NCBI RefSeq assembly: GCF_032925565.1
Contig: NZ_CP136708.1
Location: 1,922,001 to 1,986,000, forward strand
Length of the DNA: 64,000 nucleotides
Direction of reading: 5' to 3'
DNA from: Alteromonas sp. CI.11.F.A3
Lineage (GTDB): Bacteria; Pseudomonadota; Gammaproteobacteria; Enterobacterales; Alteromonadaceae
Made by a program: the position numbers and the translations under genes. The first letter of the stretch is position 1. Every line of letters starts with the position of its first letter. A model generated the notes under the pieces. The model was not told the origin of the DNA. It made no database searches and saw only the letters and a program-made list of their open reading frames with translations. Shown here in pieces: positions 21,612 through 30,225 of the stretch.

Positions 21612-22403
21612 ATGGGGCGAATCGCCTTAGGCATCGAGTATGATGGTGCATCGGTACATGGTTGGCAACGTCAAAAAGACGTGTCCAGCGTGCAAGAATA
21701 CCTAGAGAAAGCACTCACCGTTATCGCAAATAAGCCTATTATAGTATTTTGTGCTGGTCGCACCGATGCCGGTGTGCATGCAACTGGCCAAATAGTCCAT
21801 TTTGACTGCGATGTAGAGCGCCCAGAGCGTGCTTGGACACTTGGCATTAATGCTAACATGCCTGACTCAATAGCCGTAACATGGGCTAGGCCTGTCTCTG
21901 ATGATTTTCACGCCCGCTTTTCGGCTACTCACCGTCGTTATCGCTACGTTATTTATAACTCACGTATGCGACCTGCTATCCTGCACAATGGTGTAACTCA
22001 CGAATATCGAGAGTTAGACGCTAAGAAAATGCATGAAGCCGCACAGGCGCTGGTAGGTGAGCACGATTTCACTACATTTCGGGCATCACTGTGTCAAAGC
22101 AAAACGCCACACCGAACAGTGAGTAGCGTGAGTGTACATAGACAAGGTCGTTATGTGGTGTTGGATATTCGTGCGAATGCATTTTTGCATCATATGGTAC
22201 GAAATATCACTGGTTCACTGCTTTGCATTGGGGCAGGGGAGCAACCTGTCGATTGGATGGCCCATCTACTTACTTTAAAAGACCGTGCTAAAGCCGCTAC
22301 TACCGCTAAACCTAACGGGTTGTATTTGGTTGATGTAACTTACCCTGAGCACTTCGGCATACCAAAATCGCCTCTTGGGCCTCTTTTTCTTCCAGAATCT
22401 TAA
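21612..22403 (+). CDS. truA: tRNA pseudouridine(38-40) synthase TruA
   Basis: TruA makes pseudouridine at positions 38-40 of the anticodon arm of many tRNAs. The 263-residue protein starts [20 protein letters not shown]. It has the catalytic Asp in [14 protein letters not shown] (about 52-65) and the conserved C-terminal block [18 protein letters not shown] (about 190-207). Length and motifs are standard. GAGGTG lies before the ATG at 21612. It lies 61 bp after fimV and before accD, as in related genomes. Confidence 0.97.
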   Translation: MGRIALGIEYDGASVHGWQRQKDVSSVQEYLEKALTVIANKPIIVFCAGRTDAGVHATGQIVHFDCDVERPERAWTLGINANMPDSIAVTWARPVSDDFHARFSATHRRYRYVIYNSRMRPAILHNGVTHEYRELDAKKMHEAAQALVGEHDFTTFRASLCQSKTPHRTVSSVSVHRQGRYVVLDIRANAFLHHMVRNITGSLLCIGAGEQPVDWMAHLLTLKDRAKAATTAKPNGLYLVDVTYPEHFGIPKSPLGPLFLPES

Positions 22404-22419
22404 AAGCCTGAATACCTCT

Positions 22420-22444
22420 GAACGGTAGCAATGGGTTACCGTTC
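22420..22444 (+). terminator. Hairpin after truA
   Basis: Eight-base arms GAACGGTA and TACCGTTC with a 9-nt loop lie 17 bp past the truA stop. The following bases AACTTCTT are only moderately T-rich. Confidence 0.45.
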
Positions 22445-22490
22445 AACTTCTTAGACCAGTTTTGTTTTTTCCATTTTACTGTATTGTGGT

Positions 22491-22510
22491 CTAATAGCGC
22501 GCTATATTAG
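22491..22510. promoter_or_regulatory. 20-bp near-palindrome upstream of accD
   Basis: CTAATAGCGC followed by GCTATATTAG is almost its own reverse complement, with a GCGCGC centre. It lies about 135 bp before the accD start. It could be an operator or a promoter-overlapping dyad; I do not recognise the binding protein. Confidence 0.3.
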
Positions 22511-22645
22511 GTGGTTGTACTAACGTAGTGCGTATTTTTCTCTTGCGCTACAATAAAGTAACCGAAATATTCATGTAGTACTGACACAAAGCACGAATGA
22601 AAAAACAGTGTCGGTGCGCTAATAAATATAAAGGATTCCTTTTCC

Positions 22646-23491
22646 ATGAGCTGGATTCAAAAAATTCTTCCGCGTACGCAAACATCCACAAAAGGTAATG
22701 TACCTGAGGGGATTTGGACAAAATGCGGCTCTTGCCAAGCTGTGTTGTACAAAAGCGAGTTGGAAAAACTTCAAGAAGTTTGTCCTAAGTGCGATCATCA
22801 TATGCGTATTACGGCCCGTCGCCGTATAGACGGCTTTCTTGATGAAGGTGACCGCGTAGAACTTGGTGGTGAATTCGAACCACAAGATATCTTGAAATTC
22901 AAAGATTCAAAGCGTTATAAAGACCGTATTGTCGCTGCGCAAAAGCTAACCAATGAAAAAGATGCCTTGGTTGTTATGCAGGGCAAACTAAAAGGTATGC
23001 CAGTAGTAGTAGCCAGTTTCGAATTTGCCTTTATGGGTGGTTCAATGGCCTCTGTGGTAGGTGCTCGCTTTGTTGCAGCAGTCAATGCTTGTCTTGAAAA
23101 CAACACGCCACTTATTTGTTTCTCTGCCAGTGGCGGTGCACGTATGCAAGAAGCGCTTATGTCGCTCATGCAAATGGCGAAAACATCTGCAGCATTGGCA
23201 AAAATGAGCAAAAAAGGTTTGCCTTACATTTCTGTACTAACCGACCCAACGATGGGTGGCGTTTCTGCTAGTTTAGCCATGCTAGGTGACGTTAACGTTG
23301 CTGAGCCAAAAGCCTTGATTGGTTTTGCTGGTCCTCGTGTTATCGAGCAAACCGTACGCGAAAAGTTACCACAAGGTTTCCAGCGTAGTGAGTTCCTTGT
23401 TGAGAAGGGCGCGATTGATATGATTGTTGACCGCAGAGAAATGCGTGATAAATTACACGGCTTGTTACTTAAGCTGCATCATCAGAATTAG
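22646..23491 (+). CDS. accD: Acetyl-CoA carboxylase carboxyltransferase subunit beta
   Basis: AccD forms, with AccA, the carboxyltransferase that makes malonyl-CoA, the first committed step of fatty acid synthesis. The 281-residue protein has the N-terminal zinc ribbon with four cysteines (about 27-50: CGSC, then CPKC). The crotonase-fold core contains [31 protein letters not shown] and [16 protein letters not shown], which line the acetyl-CoA site. The AAGGA box is upstream of the ATG. Its stop TAG overlaps the GTG start of folC by one base. accA, accB and accC are not in this window. Confidence 0.97.
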   Translation: MSWIQKILPRTQTSTKGNVPEGIWTKCGSCQAVLYKSELEKLQEVCPKCDHHMRITARRRIDGFLDEGDRVELGGEFEPQDILKFKDSKRYKDRIVAAQKLTNEKDALVVMQGKLKGMPVVVASFEFAFMGGSMASVVGARFVAAVNACLENNTPLICFSASGGARMQEALMSLMQMAKTSAALAKMSKKGLPYISVLTDPTMGGVSASLAMLGDVNVAEPKALIGFAGPRVIEQTVREKLPQGFQRSEFLVEKGAIDMIVDRREMRDKLHGLLLKLHHQN

Positions 23492-24810
23492 TGAATACAC
23501 AAAAAAATCAAAATGCTGACTCAACAACCTCGTTGAGTCAGTGGCTTTCTCATCTTGAATCTATCCATCCAAGTGCCATTGATATGGGGCTTGAACGCGT
23601 TAAATCTGTGGCCAATGCCATGGGTATCCATTTAAAAGACGCTCTGCTTATTACCGTTGCCGGTACGAACGGCAAAGGCACGACGTGCCGCTTGTTAGAG
23701 CAAGCTATGCTTGCGCAAGGTAAAACCGTCGCGGTATTTAGCTCTCCTCATCTTGTGAGTTACTGCGAACGCGTGCGGCTAAACGGTGAATTGGCTGAAG
23801 AAAGCGAATTTTGCCGCGCTTTCGAGCTTATCGAAAAAGCCCGTGGCGATATCACGTTAACTTATTTTGAGTTCGGCACCTTAGCGGCAATGAAAATGAT
23901 GCAGGATTGGTGTGTTGATGTGGCCGTATTGGAAGTGGGACTGGGGGGAAGGCTAGATGCGACTAACATTCTCGACCCAGATTTAGCCATCATTACTACC
24001 ATCGACCTCGATCATCAAGACTGGCTAGGTGATACCCGCGAAGCCATCGCTCGCGAAAAAGCCGGTATTATGCGAAAAAATGGTAAAGCCGTTATTGGTG
24101 AGCTTTTGCCACCAGACTCGCTACGAGAAATAGCTTCTGAACTAAATGTCGAAGGGCGTTGGGCACAACAAGACTTTTTCATCGTTAAAAATGCTGTAGC
24201 AGATAGTAGCCCTAAGCATTGCACTAGTCGAACGTGGGAATGGAAGGGCAAGCATTCTGAATTTACCCAACTACCATACCCCCACATTCCGCTGCAAAAC
24301 GTAGCTACGGCACTTGCAGCACTAGAGTTATTAGACTTACTACCAGATGAAACGGCGATAAGGCAGATCATTGCCAATACCCGTTTACCCGGCCGTCAAC
24401 AAGAAATTAGTCACAACCCGCTAGTAGTGGTGGATGTCGCGCATAACCCCCAAGCAACTAAAGCAATGCAGGAATGGCTTACACGTTACCCCGCAAGTAA
24501 AATACGCGTAGTAGTGGGTATGTTAAAAGACAAATCTATTGTAGAAACCCTTGCGCCTTTGTCGTCGCTGAATGCACAATGGTACCTAGCAAGTACATCA
24601 GGCCCTCGAGGCTGCGATGCAGACGTGCTGGCGGGTGCACTTTTGGATGCTCAGCTTGATAAAAGCCGTACCCAAACCTTCTTTGATGTGACAAGTGCTT
24701 ATAAAGCAGCACGAAATGATTACCATGAAGGCGAACTTATCTTGGTCTTTGGTTCCTTTGTTACCGTGGCTGAAGTGTTAGATTATACCAACGCAAATGA
24801 ACAACAATAA
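23491..24810 (+). CDS. folC: Dihydrofolate/folylpolyglutamate synthase FolC
   Basis: FolC adds glutamate to dihydropteroate and then extends the polyglutamate tail of folates. The 439-residue protein starts with GTG at 23491, sharing a base with the accD stop, and so relies on translational coupling. It has the Mur-ligase-type P-loop TVAGTNGKGTTCRLLEQA (about 56-73), EVGLGGRLDATNIL, TTIDLDHQDWLG and the C-terminal LILVFGSFVTVAEVL. N-terminal SLSQWLSHLESIHPSAIDMG aligns with the E. coli protein and supports the start. Confidence 0.96.
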   Translation: MNTQKNQNADSTTSLSQWLSHLESIHPSAIDMGLERVKSVANAMGIHLKDALLITVAGTNGKGTTCRLLEQAMLAQGKTVAVFSSPHLVSYCERVRLNGELAEESEFCRAFELIEKARGDITLTYFEFGTLAAMKMMQDWCVDVAVLEVGLGGRLDATNILDPDLAIITTIDLDHQDWLGDTREAIAREKAGIMRKNGKAVIGELLPPDSLREIASELNVEGRWAQQDFFIVKNAVADSSPKHCTSRTWEWKGKHSEFTQLPYPHIPLQNVATALAALELLDLLPDETAIRQIIANTRLPGRQQEISHNPLVVVDVAHNPQATKAMQEWLTRYPASKIRVVVGMLKDKSIVETLAPLSSLNAQWYLASTSGPRGCDADVLAGALLDAQLDKSRTQTFFDVTSAYKAARNDYHEGELILVFGSFVTVAEVLDYTNANEQQ

Positions 24811-24841
24811 AAACGAACAATAAGTTCAACAGGAGATAATA

Positions 24842-25447
24842 GTGACGTCGGCATTAAAGAATAGACTCGTGGGCACCATCATCATTGTGGCGCTGGCAGT
24901 TATTTTTTTACCAGACTTTCTCGATGGCAAGAAGCAAACCAATAAAGAACCGTTTGTATCTGTTCCTGCAAGTCCTCCTAAGAAACCCATTGTAGAGCCC
25001 GAAGCCTTTCCGAGCGAGCGGGTAGCTAAAGCTGCACAGTTGCCCGTTACGGTAACGGACGATAAGGCGCTGGATGATGAAAGCCCAACGTCAGCGCCCA
25101 GTGAGACTCAAGCGTTAGCTGAGCCCGTAGAGGCGTCAATAACGCCGGAAGACTCTCTAGCTAGTCAAACCGTTGTTGAAGCACCAGACTCATCCACAGT
25201 GGATGACGCAGGCTGGGTGATACAACTAGGCAGCTTTCGCCACGAGAAAAACGTAAAATCACTATTGAATAAGCTTGAAAAAGCGGGATACCGTGCGTTT
25301 AGTCGCCGGATAATGACTAACTCAGGCCCGCTCAACAAAGTGTTTGTTGGCCCAGACTTAGAAAAGCAAAAATTAGAGGCTGCATTGCCCCATTTGCGTG
25401 AACTCACCGACCTTAAAGGGAAGGTCACCACGTTCAAAGTAGAATAG
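24842..25447 (+). CDS. dedD: SPOR domain protein DedD
   Basis: DedD is a bitopic inner-membrane cell-division protein whose SPOR domain binds denuded septal peptidoglycan. The 201-residue protein starts with GTG at 24842, supported by AGGAGAT six bases upstream. It has one N-terminal membrane helix (about 9-25, VGTIIIVALAVIFLPDFLDG), a Pro/Glu-rich periplasmic linker and a C-terminal SPOR domain (about 120-200, WVIQLGSFRHEKNVKSLLNK). It follows folC by 31 bp, as in E. coli folC-dedD-cvpA-purF. Confidence 0.93.
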   Translation: MTSALKNRLVGTIIIVALAVIFLPDFLDGKKQTNKEPFVSVPASPPKKPIVEPEAFPSERVAKAAQLPVTVTDDKALDDESPTSAPSETQALAEPVEASITPEDSLASQTVVEAPDSSTVDDAGWVIQLGSFRHEKNVKSLLNKLEKAGYRAFSRRIMTNSGPLNKVFVGPDLEKQKLEAALPHLRELTDLKGKVTTFKVE

Positions 25448-25511
25448 TGTAAACCGATAGGTACACAGTACTTTTTACGCCGTAAAAATTAGAGGCTAGA
25501 AATATTACACA

Positions 25512-25540
25512 TTGGTAATTTTTCTGGCTTCTGTTAGAAT
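25512..25540 (+). promoter_or_regulatory. Sigma-70 promoter of cvpA-purF
   Basis: TTGGTA at 25512-25517 and TAGAAT at 25535-25540 are separated by 17 bp, 68 bp before the cvpA start. I saw no PurR-type operator overlapping it. Confidence 0.6.
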
Positions 25541-25607
25541 GCGCGCCATCTCGCCAACGGCATGTCGCTACTAACAACTTCCGCGACTATAACGCAATTA
25601 AGAGACA

Positions 25608-26096
25608 ATGAACTGGGTAGACTTTTCCATATTGGGTATCGTTGCGGTATCTACCTTAATAAGCCTCATTAGAGGGTTTGTTAAAGAAGCCATCTCTCTT
25701 GTGGTATGGTTTGGCGCACTCTTTATTGCCAGCCATTTTTATGCCGACTTAGCCGTATACTTTACTGCCATCGATGATTTTTATCTTCGAAATGGCGCTG
25801 CCATTGCCGCCTTATTTGTATCAACTCTGATGTTAGGCGGCATGTTGAATTTTGCAATTGGGCAACTGGTTCAGGCAACAGGCCTGTCAGGTACCGATCG
25901 CGTTTTAGGCATTGTATTTGGAGCGCTCCGCGGAGTTCTTATCGTTAGTGCGCTTCTCTTTTTCATGGACACTTTCTCTGCTGCTGCCTCATCGCAGTGG
26001 TGGCAAACGTCGGTACTTATTCCCGAATTTGGTGTCATTATTGAGTGGTTTTTCACGTATGTGAAAGGCTCCTCCAGTTTCTTAAATCCCGCTTGA
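25608..26096 (+). CDS. cvpA: CvpA family membrane protein
   Basis: The 162-residue protein has four predicted membrane helices (about 5-22, 28-46, 63-84 and 101-121) and starts [20 protein letters not shown], typical of CvpA. In E. coli cvpA is needed for colicin V production and lies in the purF operon. Related proteins affect envelope stress and bile tolerance, and the molecular role is unclear. It is 14 bp before purF, so the two form an operon. Confidence 0.94.
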   Translation: MNWVDFSILGIVAVSTLISLIRGFVKEAISLVVWFGALFIASHFYADLAVYFTAIDDFYLRNGAAIAALFVSTLMLGGMLNFAIGQLVQATGLSGTDRVLGIVFGALRGVLIVSALLFFMDTFSAAASSQWWQTSVLIPEFGVIIEWFFTYVKGSSSFLNPA

Positions 26097-26110
26097 TATA
26101 GGTAACGCAC

Positions 26111-27634
26111 ATGTGTGGTATTGTCGGAATAGTTGGTAAAACACCAGTAGCTCAGTCTTTGTACGATGGTTTAACGGTAATCCAACATCGTGGACAGGAT
26201 GCCGCTGGAATAATGACCATCGACCAAAATATGTTTAATTTGCGTAAGGCAAATGGTTTGGTTCGTGATGTATTTCATACGCGTCATATGAAACGCTTAT
26301 CGGGCAATATGGGTATTGGGCATGTTCGCTATCCTACTGCTGGCACCTCGAGCTCAGCAGAAGCACAGCCTTTCTATGTGAACTCACCGTTTGGTATTGC
26401 GTTTGCGCACAATGGTAACTTAACCAATGCTCACGATCTGCAAGAAGAAGTATTTCGAATTGCCCGTCGTCACATCAACACCACATCTGATTCAGAGTTA
26501 TTATTAAACATTCTTGCTCACGAGCTACAGCAGGTGGCAGGGCTAAGTGTTACTGCTGAGCATATCTTTGAAGTCGTCACCAAAGTACATAAGAAAATTC
26601 GTGGTGCTTACGCGGTTGTTGCCGCTATTATCGGCCAGGGTATCGTGGCATTTCGTGACCCACACGGTATTCGCCCGTTAGCGCTAGGTAAGCGTATGAC
26701 AGAGCTTGGCGAAGAGTGGATGGTAGCATCTGAAAGTGTGGCACTGGATGCAGTTGGCTTCCAATTCATCCGTGACGTGTCGCCGGGTGAAGCAGTGTAC
26801 ATTACTGAAAATGGTGAGCTTCATACTAGACAATGTGCTGAGAACCCCATTACCTCACCTTGTATTTTTGAGTTTGTTTACTTTGCACGTCCAGATAGCT
26901 TTATCGACGGTATTTCAGTTTACGCTTCGCGCGTGAACATGGGCCGCAGATTAGGTGAAAAAATTGCCCGTGAATGGAGCGATTTAGACATTGATGTTGT
27001 TATTCCTATTCCTGAAACCTCTATGGATGTGGCACTGCAAATTGCCAATACCTTAGAGTTGCCATACCGCCAAGGATTTGTGAAGAATCGCTATATTGGC
27101 CGCACGTTTATCATGCCTGGCCAAACTATGCGTAAGAAGTCTGTGCGCCGTAAACTAAACGCTATCTCGTCTGAATTTAAAGGCAAGAATGTGTTGTTGG
27201 TTGATGACTCTATTGTTCGCGGTACTACCTCTGGACAAATTATTGAGATGGCCAGAGAGTCTGGTGCTAAAAAGGTATACTTCGCCTCAGCAGCCCCTGA
27301 AATACGTTTCCCTAACGTATATGGTATCGACATGCCTTCCGCCAACGAACTGATTGCTTATGGCCGAGAAATCGATCAAATAGCTGACCTTATTCAAGCG
27401 GATGGTCTTATTTTCCAAGATATCACTGATTTGGTTGAAGCAGTACGAGAAGAAAACGATTCAATTCAACGTTTTGAAACCTCTGTTTTCGACGGCAATT
27501 ATATTACCGGTGATGTAGACCAAGACTACCTTGAACGTATTGATATCTCGCGTGGAGAAAAGTCTCGTGAAGCGCCTATTCTGCAAGCAGAATTGAGCAA
27601 TTTAGATATGCACAATATCGATTCTAACGACTAG
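26111..27634 (+). CDS. purF: Amidophosphoribosyltransferase PurF
   Basis: PurF catalyses the first step of purine synthesis, making 5-phosphoribosylamine from PRPP and glutamine. The 507-residue protein starts [15 protein letters not shown], with Cys2 as the glutaminase nucleophile and no propeptide, as in the E. coli-type enzyme. The glutaminase half has [17 protein letters not shown] and AHNGNLTN. The phosphoribosyltransferase half has [13 protein letters not shown] and the PRPP loop [15 protein letters not shown] (about 361-375). It is the last gene of the cluster. An IS3-family element is inserted 39 bp after its stop and separates it from its probable terminator. Confidence 0.97.
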   Translation: MCGIVGIVGKTPVAQSLYDGLTVIQHRGQDAAGIMTIDQNMFNLRKANGLVRDVFHTRHMKRLSGNMGIGHVRYPTAGTSSSAEAQPFYVNSPFGIAFAHNGNLTNAHDLQEEVFRIARRHINTTSDSELLLNILAHELQQVAGLSVTAEHIFEVVTKVHKKIRGAYAVVAAIIGQGIVAFRDPHGIRPLALGKRMTELGEEWMVASESVALDAVGFQFIRDVSPGEAVYITENGELHTRQCAENPITSPCIFEFVYFARPDSFIDGISVYASRVNMGRRLGEKIAREWSDLDIDVVIPIPETSMDVALQIANTLELPYRQGFVKNRYIGRTFIMPGQTMRKKSVRRKLNAISSEFKGKNVLLVDDSIVRGTTSGQIIEMARESGAKKVYFASAAPEIRFPNVYGIDMPSANELIAYGREIDQIADLIQADGLIFQDITDLVEAVREENDSIQRFETSVFDGNYITGDVDQDYLERIDISRGEKSREAPILQAELSNLDMHNIDSND

Positions 27635-27670
27635 GTCAATTGCCCAGCAGATAGTTTTGGCTATGTGCTT

Positions 27671-27673
27671 TAC
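27671..27673. repeat. Target-site duplication (left), TAC
   Basis: TAC directly abuts the left inverted repeat. The same three bases follow the right end at 28966-28968, as expected for IS3-family insertion. Confidence 0.8.
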
Positions 27674-27701
27674 TGACTTGTCCTAGAATAAGTTGACACT
27701 T
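27674..27701 (+). repeat. Left terminal inverted repeat of the IS3 element
   Basis: It begins TGACTTGTCCTA and ends GTTGACACTT. It pairs with 28938-28965 at 20 of 28 positions. Confidence 0.8.
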
Positions 27702-27708
27702 ATTTCGG

Positions 27709-28527
27709 TTAAAACGCCCGATGTATTTCATCGGGCGTTTTGTATTTTAGAGCCATATGTGGCCGCCTGTCATTATAGATTGCTACGGATTCGGCGACCA
27801 TCTTTCTCGCCTCCTCTAAATTACGAGGTTTTGTAAGCAAGTATTCGTTTTTCAGAATACCATTTATTCGCTCTGCAAGAGCATTTTGATAGCAGTCGTA
27901 ACCATCTGTCATGGAGCATTGGACGTTATACTTGTTGTGGAGTTTTTGATACTCTTCAGAGCAATACTGTATGCCTCTATCAGAATGATGTACAAGCTTT
28001 TCATTTGTCGTTTTTTGTTTAAGTGCTAGTGTGAACGCCTTCTTAACTGATTCAGTTCTCATATTATCGTCAACCTGATAGCCCACAATCTTCCGTGAAT
28101 AAGCATCAGTAATGAGACTTAGGTAACTCTCTCCACTTCGCGTCGGTAAGTATGTAATGTCCGCTACCCATAGCTGATTAGGCTTGTCTGCTTTAAAACC
28201 CGCTTTGATAAGGTTGGGATGACAACGGAACCGATGATGACTGTTCGTTGTTTTGTGATAGGCGCGCTTTGTCGGCACCAGTAGTCGTTTTTCTCTCAGT
28301 AAATTAAAGAGGTGGTCTCTGCCAATATTTATCTTCACCTTAGCAAGCAGATACTTAAGCTTCCGAGCTCCGATACGAGGCTGAGTCATTCGCTCCTGTC
28401 GGACAAATTGAATAACTCTATCCTCATGCGCTTCGCGCTTAAGGGAGCGAGCACAGTGTTGGTAGTAGGCTTGCCGAGATATGTTCAGGTAACGACAAGC
28501 TTTAGAAACGGAAACCCCGTATATCAC
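27709..28527 (-). CDS. IS3-family transposase OrfB (DDE integrase core)
   Basis: This frame encodes 272 residues. An N-terminal HTH_21-type region (about 40-95) is followed by an rve integrase core with the three acidic residues: D in LWVADITYLPT (about 120), D in HHSDRGIQYCS (about 183) and E in NALAERINGILKNEYL (about 219). It starts with GTG at 28527, overlapping the orfA stop TGA. It is probably expressed mainly as an OrfAB fusion by -1 slippage at the A-rich stretch GGAAAAAG just before the orfA stop, which leads in frame into GTG ATA TAC. Confidence 0.92.
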   Translation of the reverse strand: MIYGVSVSKACRYLNISRQAYYQHCARSLKREAHEDRVIQFVRQERMTQPRIGARKLKYLLAKVKINIGRDHLFNLLREKRLLVPTKRAYHKTTNSHHRFRCHPNLIKAGFKADKPNQLWVADITYLPTRSGESYLSLITDAYSRKIVGYQVDDNMRTESVKKAFTLALKQKTTNEKLVHHSDRGIQYCSEEYQKLHNKYNVQCSMTDGYDCYQNALAERINGILKNEYLLTKPRNLEEARKMVAESVAIYNDRRPHMALKYKTPDEIHRAF

Positions 28528-28946
28528 TTTTTCCTGGATGACTTTCTTTTGCGCTTTTTTACAACGCTAACTCCATAGTCACTTTCAAGGACATTTACGA
28601 CCGCTTCAAAGAAATCAGCTTTCATTTTCGTATCAGCAAGCTCTTTCTCCAACGCTTTAATTCGCTGTTCGGGAGTGAGTTCTGTTTTAGGTTTATCCAC
28701 GACGTGGCCTCGCTTTAGAAACTTCGGTGTTCCATTCATCCAATCTAAACGACCATACTTACGAAGCCAAACTAAAACAGTTGAACACCCCTGGATTCCG
28801 TAGTGATCTTGCGCTTGTTTATATGTGAATTCGCCTTTTTCAACTTGGTCTACAACTGCCAGTTTAAAAGCGAGTGAATAATCACGTTGAGTTCTTTTAC
28901 TATTTGGTTTCATTGCACTCTCCAAATTAAGTTTGAAAAGTGTCAA
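28524..28946 (-). CDS. IS3-family transposase OrfA (helix-turn-helix)
   Basis: The frame has 140 residues. The first 11 are probably not translated, since the typical OrfA start is the internal Met before KPNSKRTQRDYS. The N-terminal HTH (about 20-65, FKLAVVDQVEKGEFTYKQAQ) recognises the IS ends. A leucine-zipper-like coiled coil follows (about 95-115, RIKALEKELADTKMKADFFE). The last codons, AGG AAA AAG before TGA, form an AAAAAG slippage site for making OrfAB. Confidence 0.88.
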   Translation of the reverse strand: MTLFKLNLESAMKPNSKRTQRDYSLAFKLAVVDQVEKGEFTYKQAQDHYGIQGCSTVLVWLRKYGRLDWMNGTPKFLKRGHVVDKPKTELTPEQRIKALEKELADTKMKADFFEAVVNVLESDYGVSVVKKRKRKSSRKK

Positions 28947-28965
28947 CGCTATTTAGGATGGGTCA
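28938..28965 (-). repeat. Right terminal inverted repeat of the IS3 element
   Basis: Read on the minus strand it begins TGACCCATCCTA and ends GTTGACACTT, matching the left end at 20 of 28 positions. Confidence 0.8.
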
Positions 28966-28968
28966 TAC
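28966..28968. repeat. Target-site duplication (right), TAC
   Basis: The second copy of the 3-bp duplication follows directly after the right IS end. Confidence 0.8.
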
Positions 28969-28972
28969 TCAT

Positions 28973-29001
28973 AAAAAAAGCCGCTATTAAGCGGCTTTTT
29001 T
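28973..29001. terminator. Bidirectional terminator, displaced from purF by the IS
   Basis: The stem GCCGCT/AGCGGC with loop ATTA is flanked by an A-run on the left and TTTTTT on the right, so it works in both directions. If the IS is removed it lies about 50 bp after purF. It also closes the Yip1-family gene coming from the right. Confidence 0.88.
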
Positions 29002-29060
29002 GTGTTCATTACTTTTTGGCAAAATGGGTGAAGCAATTCACATCTTCTGTTTACTTACCA

Positions 29061-29657
29061 CTAGCTGGCAAAAATAGGGCCTGTTGTAATACCCCACAAT
29101 AATACTGCGCCAGTCATTAAAATAACCATTAACACGAGCCCACAGGTAACTACTGAGCTTGAATAGATGAATCCTTTTTCTTGCGGCAATTGCATTAACA
29201 AAGGCACACCAGAAAAAAGTAAATAGACTGAATAACTCACACCTACTAGTAGTGCAGTCATAACCACCCAAAGCTCGGGATACAAACCTGCAAAGCCCAC
29301 CATAAATAATGGGGTAGCGGTGTAAGCGGCTAACTCTAATGATTGCGTGAAAGTGGTTGATGATTCAAACGCTTTAGCGAGCTCGTGAATAACGACTGCC
29401 AAGGCTACTACGCCAGCAACTAAGCCAAAATACATACCCGTCGCCATTAATAGCGCACTGCTTTCACTTAATTTGATGAGCTCTCCGCCCATACTCCAGC
29501 CCGTATAGACCGTTGAGTAATACGCCACAATAGTGGGTATTAACGCAATAATAGCAATGTGGCTAAATGCGTAGAAAAATGTTTCTTGGCGTCTATCGAT
29601 ATTACGGCATTCTTCTTTCGGATGCGTGTACATCCCAATAACATGGTTTAAAAGCAT
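29061..29657 (-). CDS. Yip1 family inner-membrane protein (YohC-like)
   Basis: The 198-residue protein has five predicted membrane helices after a short cytoplasmic N-terminus (helices about 28-47, 68-90, 108-128, 130-150 and 165-190). The start MLLNHVIGMYTHPKEECRNI and the PxxxWxxI-like opening are those of bacterial Yip1-domain proteins such as YohC. Function in bacteria is unknown. It converges with purF, and the shared terminator now lies between it and the IS element. Confidence 0.78.
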   Translation of the reverse strand: MLLNHVIGMYTHPKEECRNIDRRQETFFYAFSHIAIIALIPTIVAYYSTVYTGWSMGGELIKLSESSALLMATGMYFGLVAGVVALAVVIHELAKAFESSTTFTQSLELAAYTATPLFMVGFAGLYPELWVVMTALLVGVSYSVYLLFSGVPLLMQLPQEKGFIYSSSVVTCGLVLMVILMTGAVLLWGITTGPIFAS

Positions 29658-30225
29658 TGTCCTTCGCCTCTGAGAAAGTCTGAAGAGTATTATTTTTTAT
29701 AAGAATCAATGTTAATACTAAAGTATAAAATGCAACATTTAATTTACACGTCAATTTTGCTACAGGATGATGAATCAGTCAAATAAATAGTGTAAAAATT
29801 CGGCCCTAAAACGCACTTATTAAACTAAATTACTAAGGTGCACCAATATGGGTCGAAATCAGGCAGAAATTTAAACGAATTGAAGGCTAAATAGCTTAAT
29901 AAATATAAGGATTATCTTAGGTAAGGCGGTGCTATCGACCCGGTTAGCCAAGTAAAAGAAGACTAATCAGATAAGTGCAACCAAGTAAAAGCCATCAGGT
30001 ATGAGCATCAGGCGAGATCAATTAGTTGAGAGCAGCCAGATAAGCGCATTCAAATAACTAGAGAAGAACATTCAGACAAGAAAAAAGGTATGAATAAAAA
30101 TAAGTAAACAAGACTCAAAGAGAAAAGGTGGTAAGAAATAATTAGTTGAAAGCGTGGCATGACACCACGCATTATCACAGGTAAACGCTTCTGGTTTTAA
30201 AGCCTATAAGTGCTTCGTCAATGCC
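29658..30225 (+). other. 568-bp gene-free, purine-biased region
   Basis: No coding frame is supported. From about 29950 to 30150 the plus strand is strongly A/G-rich. It contains near-repeats such as CAGATAAGYGCA (around 29968 and 30036) and two copies of AATTAGTTGARAGC (around 30019 and 30139). A hairpin at 30152-30170 follows. Confidence 0.5.
30152..30170 (-). terminator. Candidate weak terminator of miaE
   Basis: The arms GCGTGG/CCACGC form a 6-bp stem with a 7-nt loop about 55 bp past the miaE stop. On the minus strand only TTT follows. Confidence 0.4.

Larger units (their letters stand above)
27674..28965 (-). mobile_element. IS3-family insertion sequence, 1292 bp, intact
   Basis: The element has two overlapping reading frames (orfA and orfB) on the minus strand. 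It is bounded by imperfect 28-bp inverted repeats that match at 20 positions, including terminal TGAC and the inner block GTTGACACTT, and flanked by the 3-bp direct repeat TAC. Both frames are intact and all DDE residues are present, so it may be active. Only one copy is in the window. Confidence 0.93.

Noticed and set aside
27674..28965. Composite transposon carrying neighbouring genes
   Set aside because: Only one IS copy is present and its own 3-bp target duplication accounts for a simple insertion.
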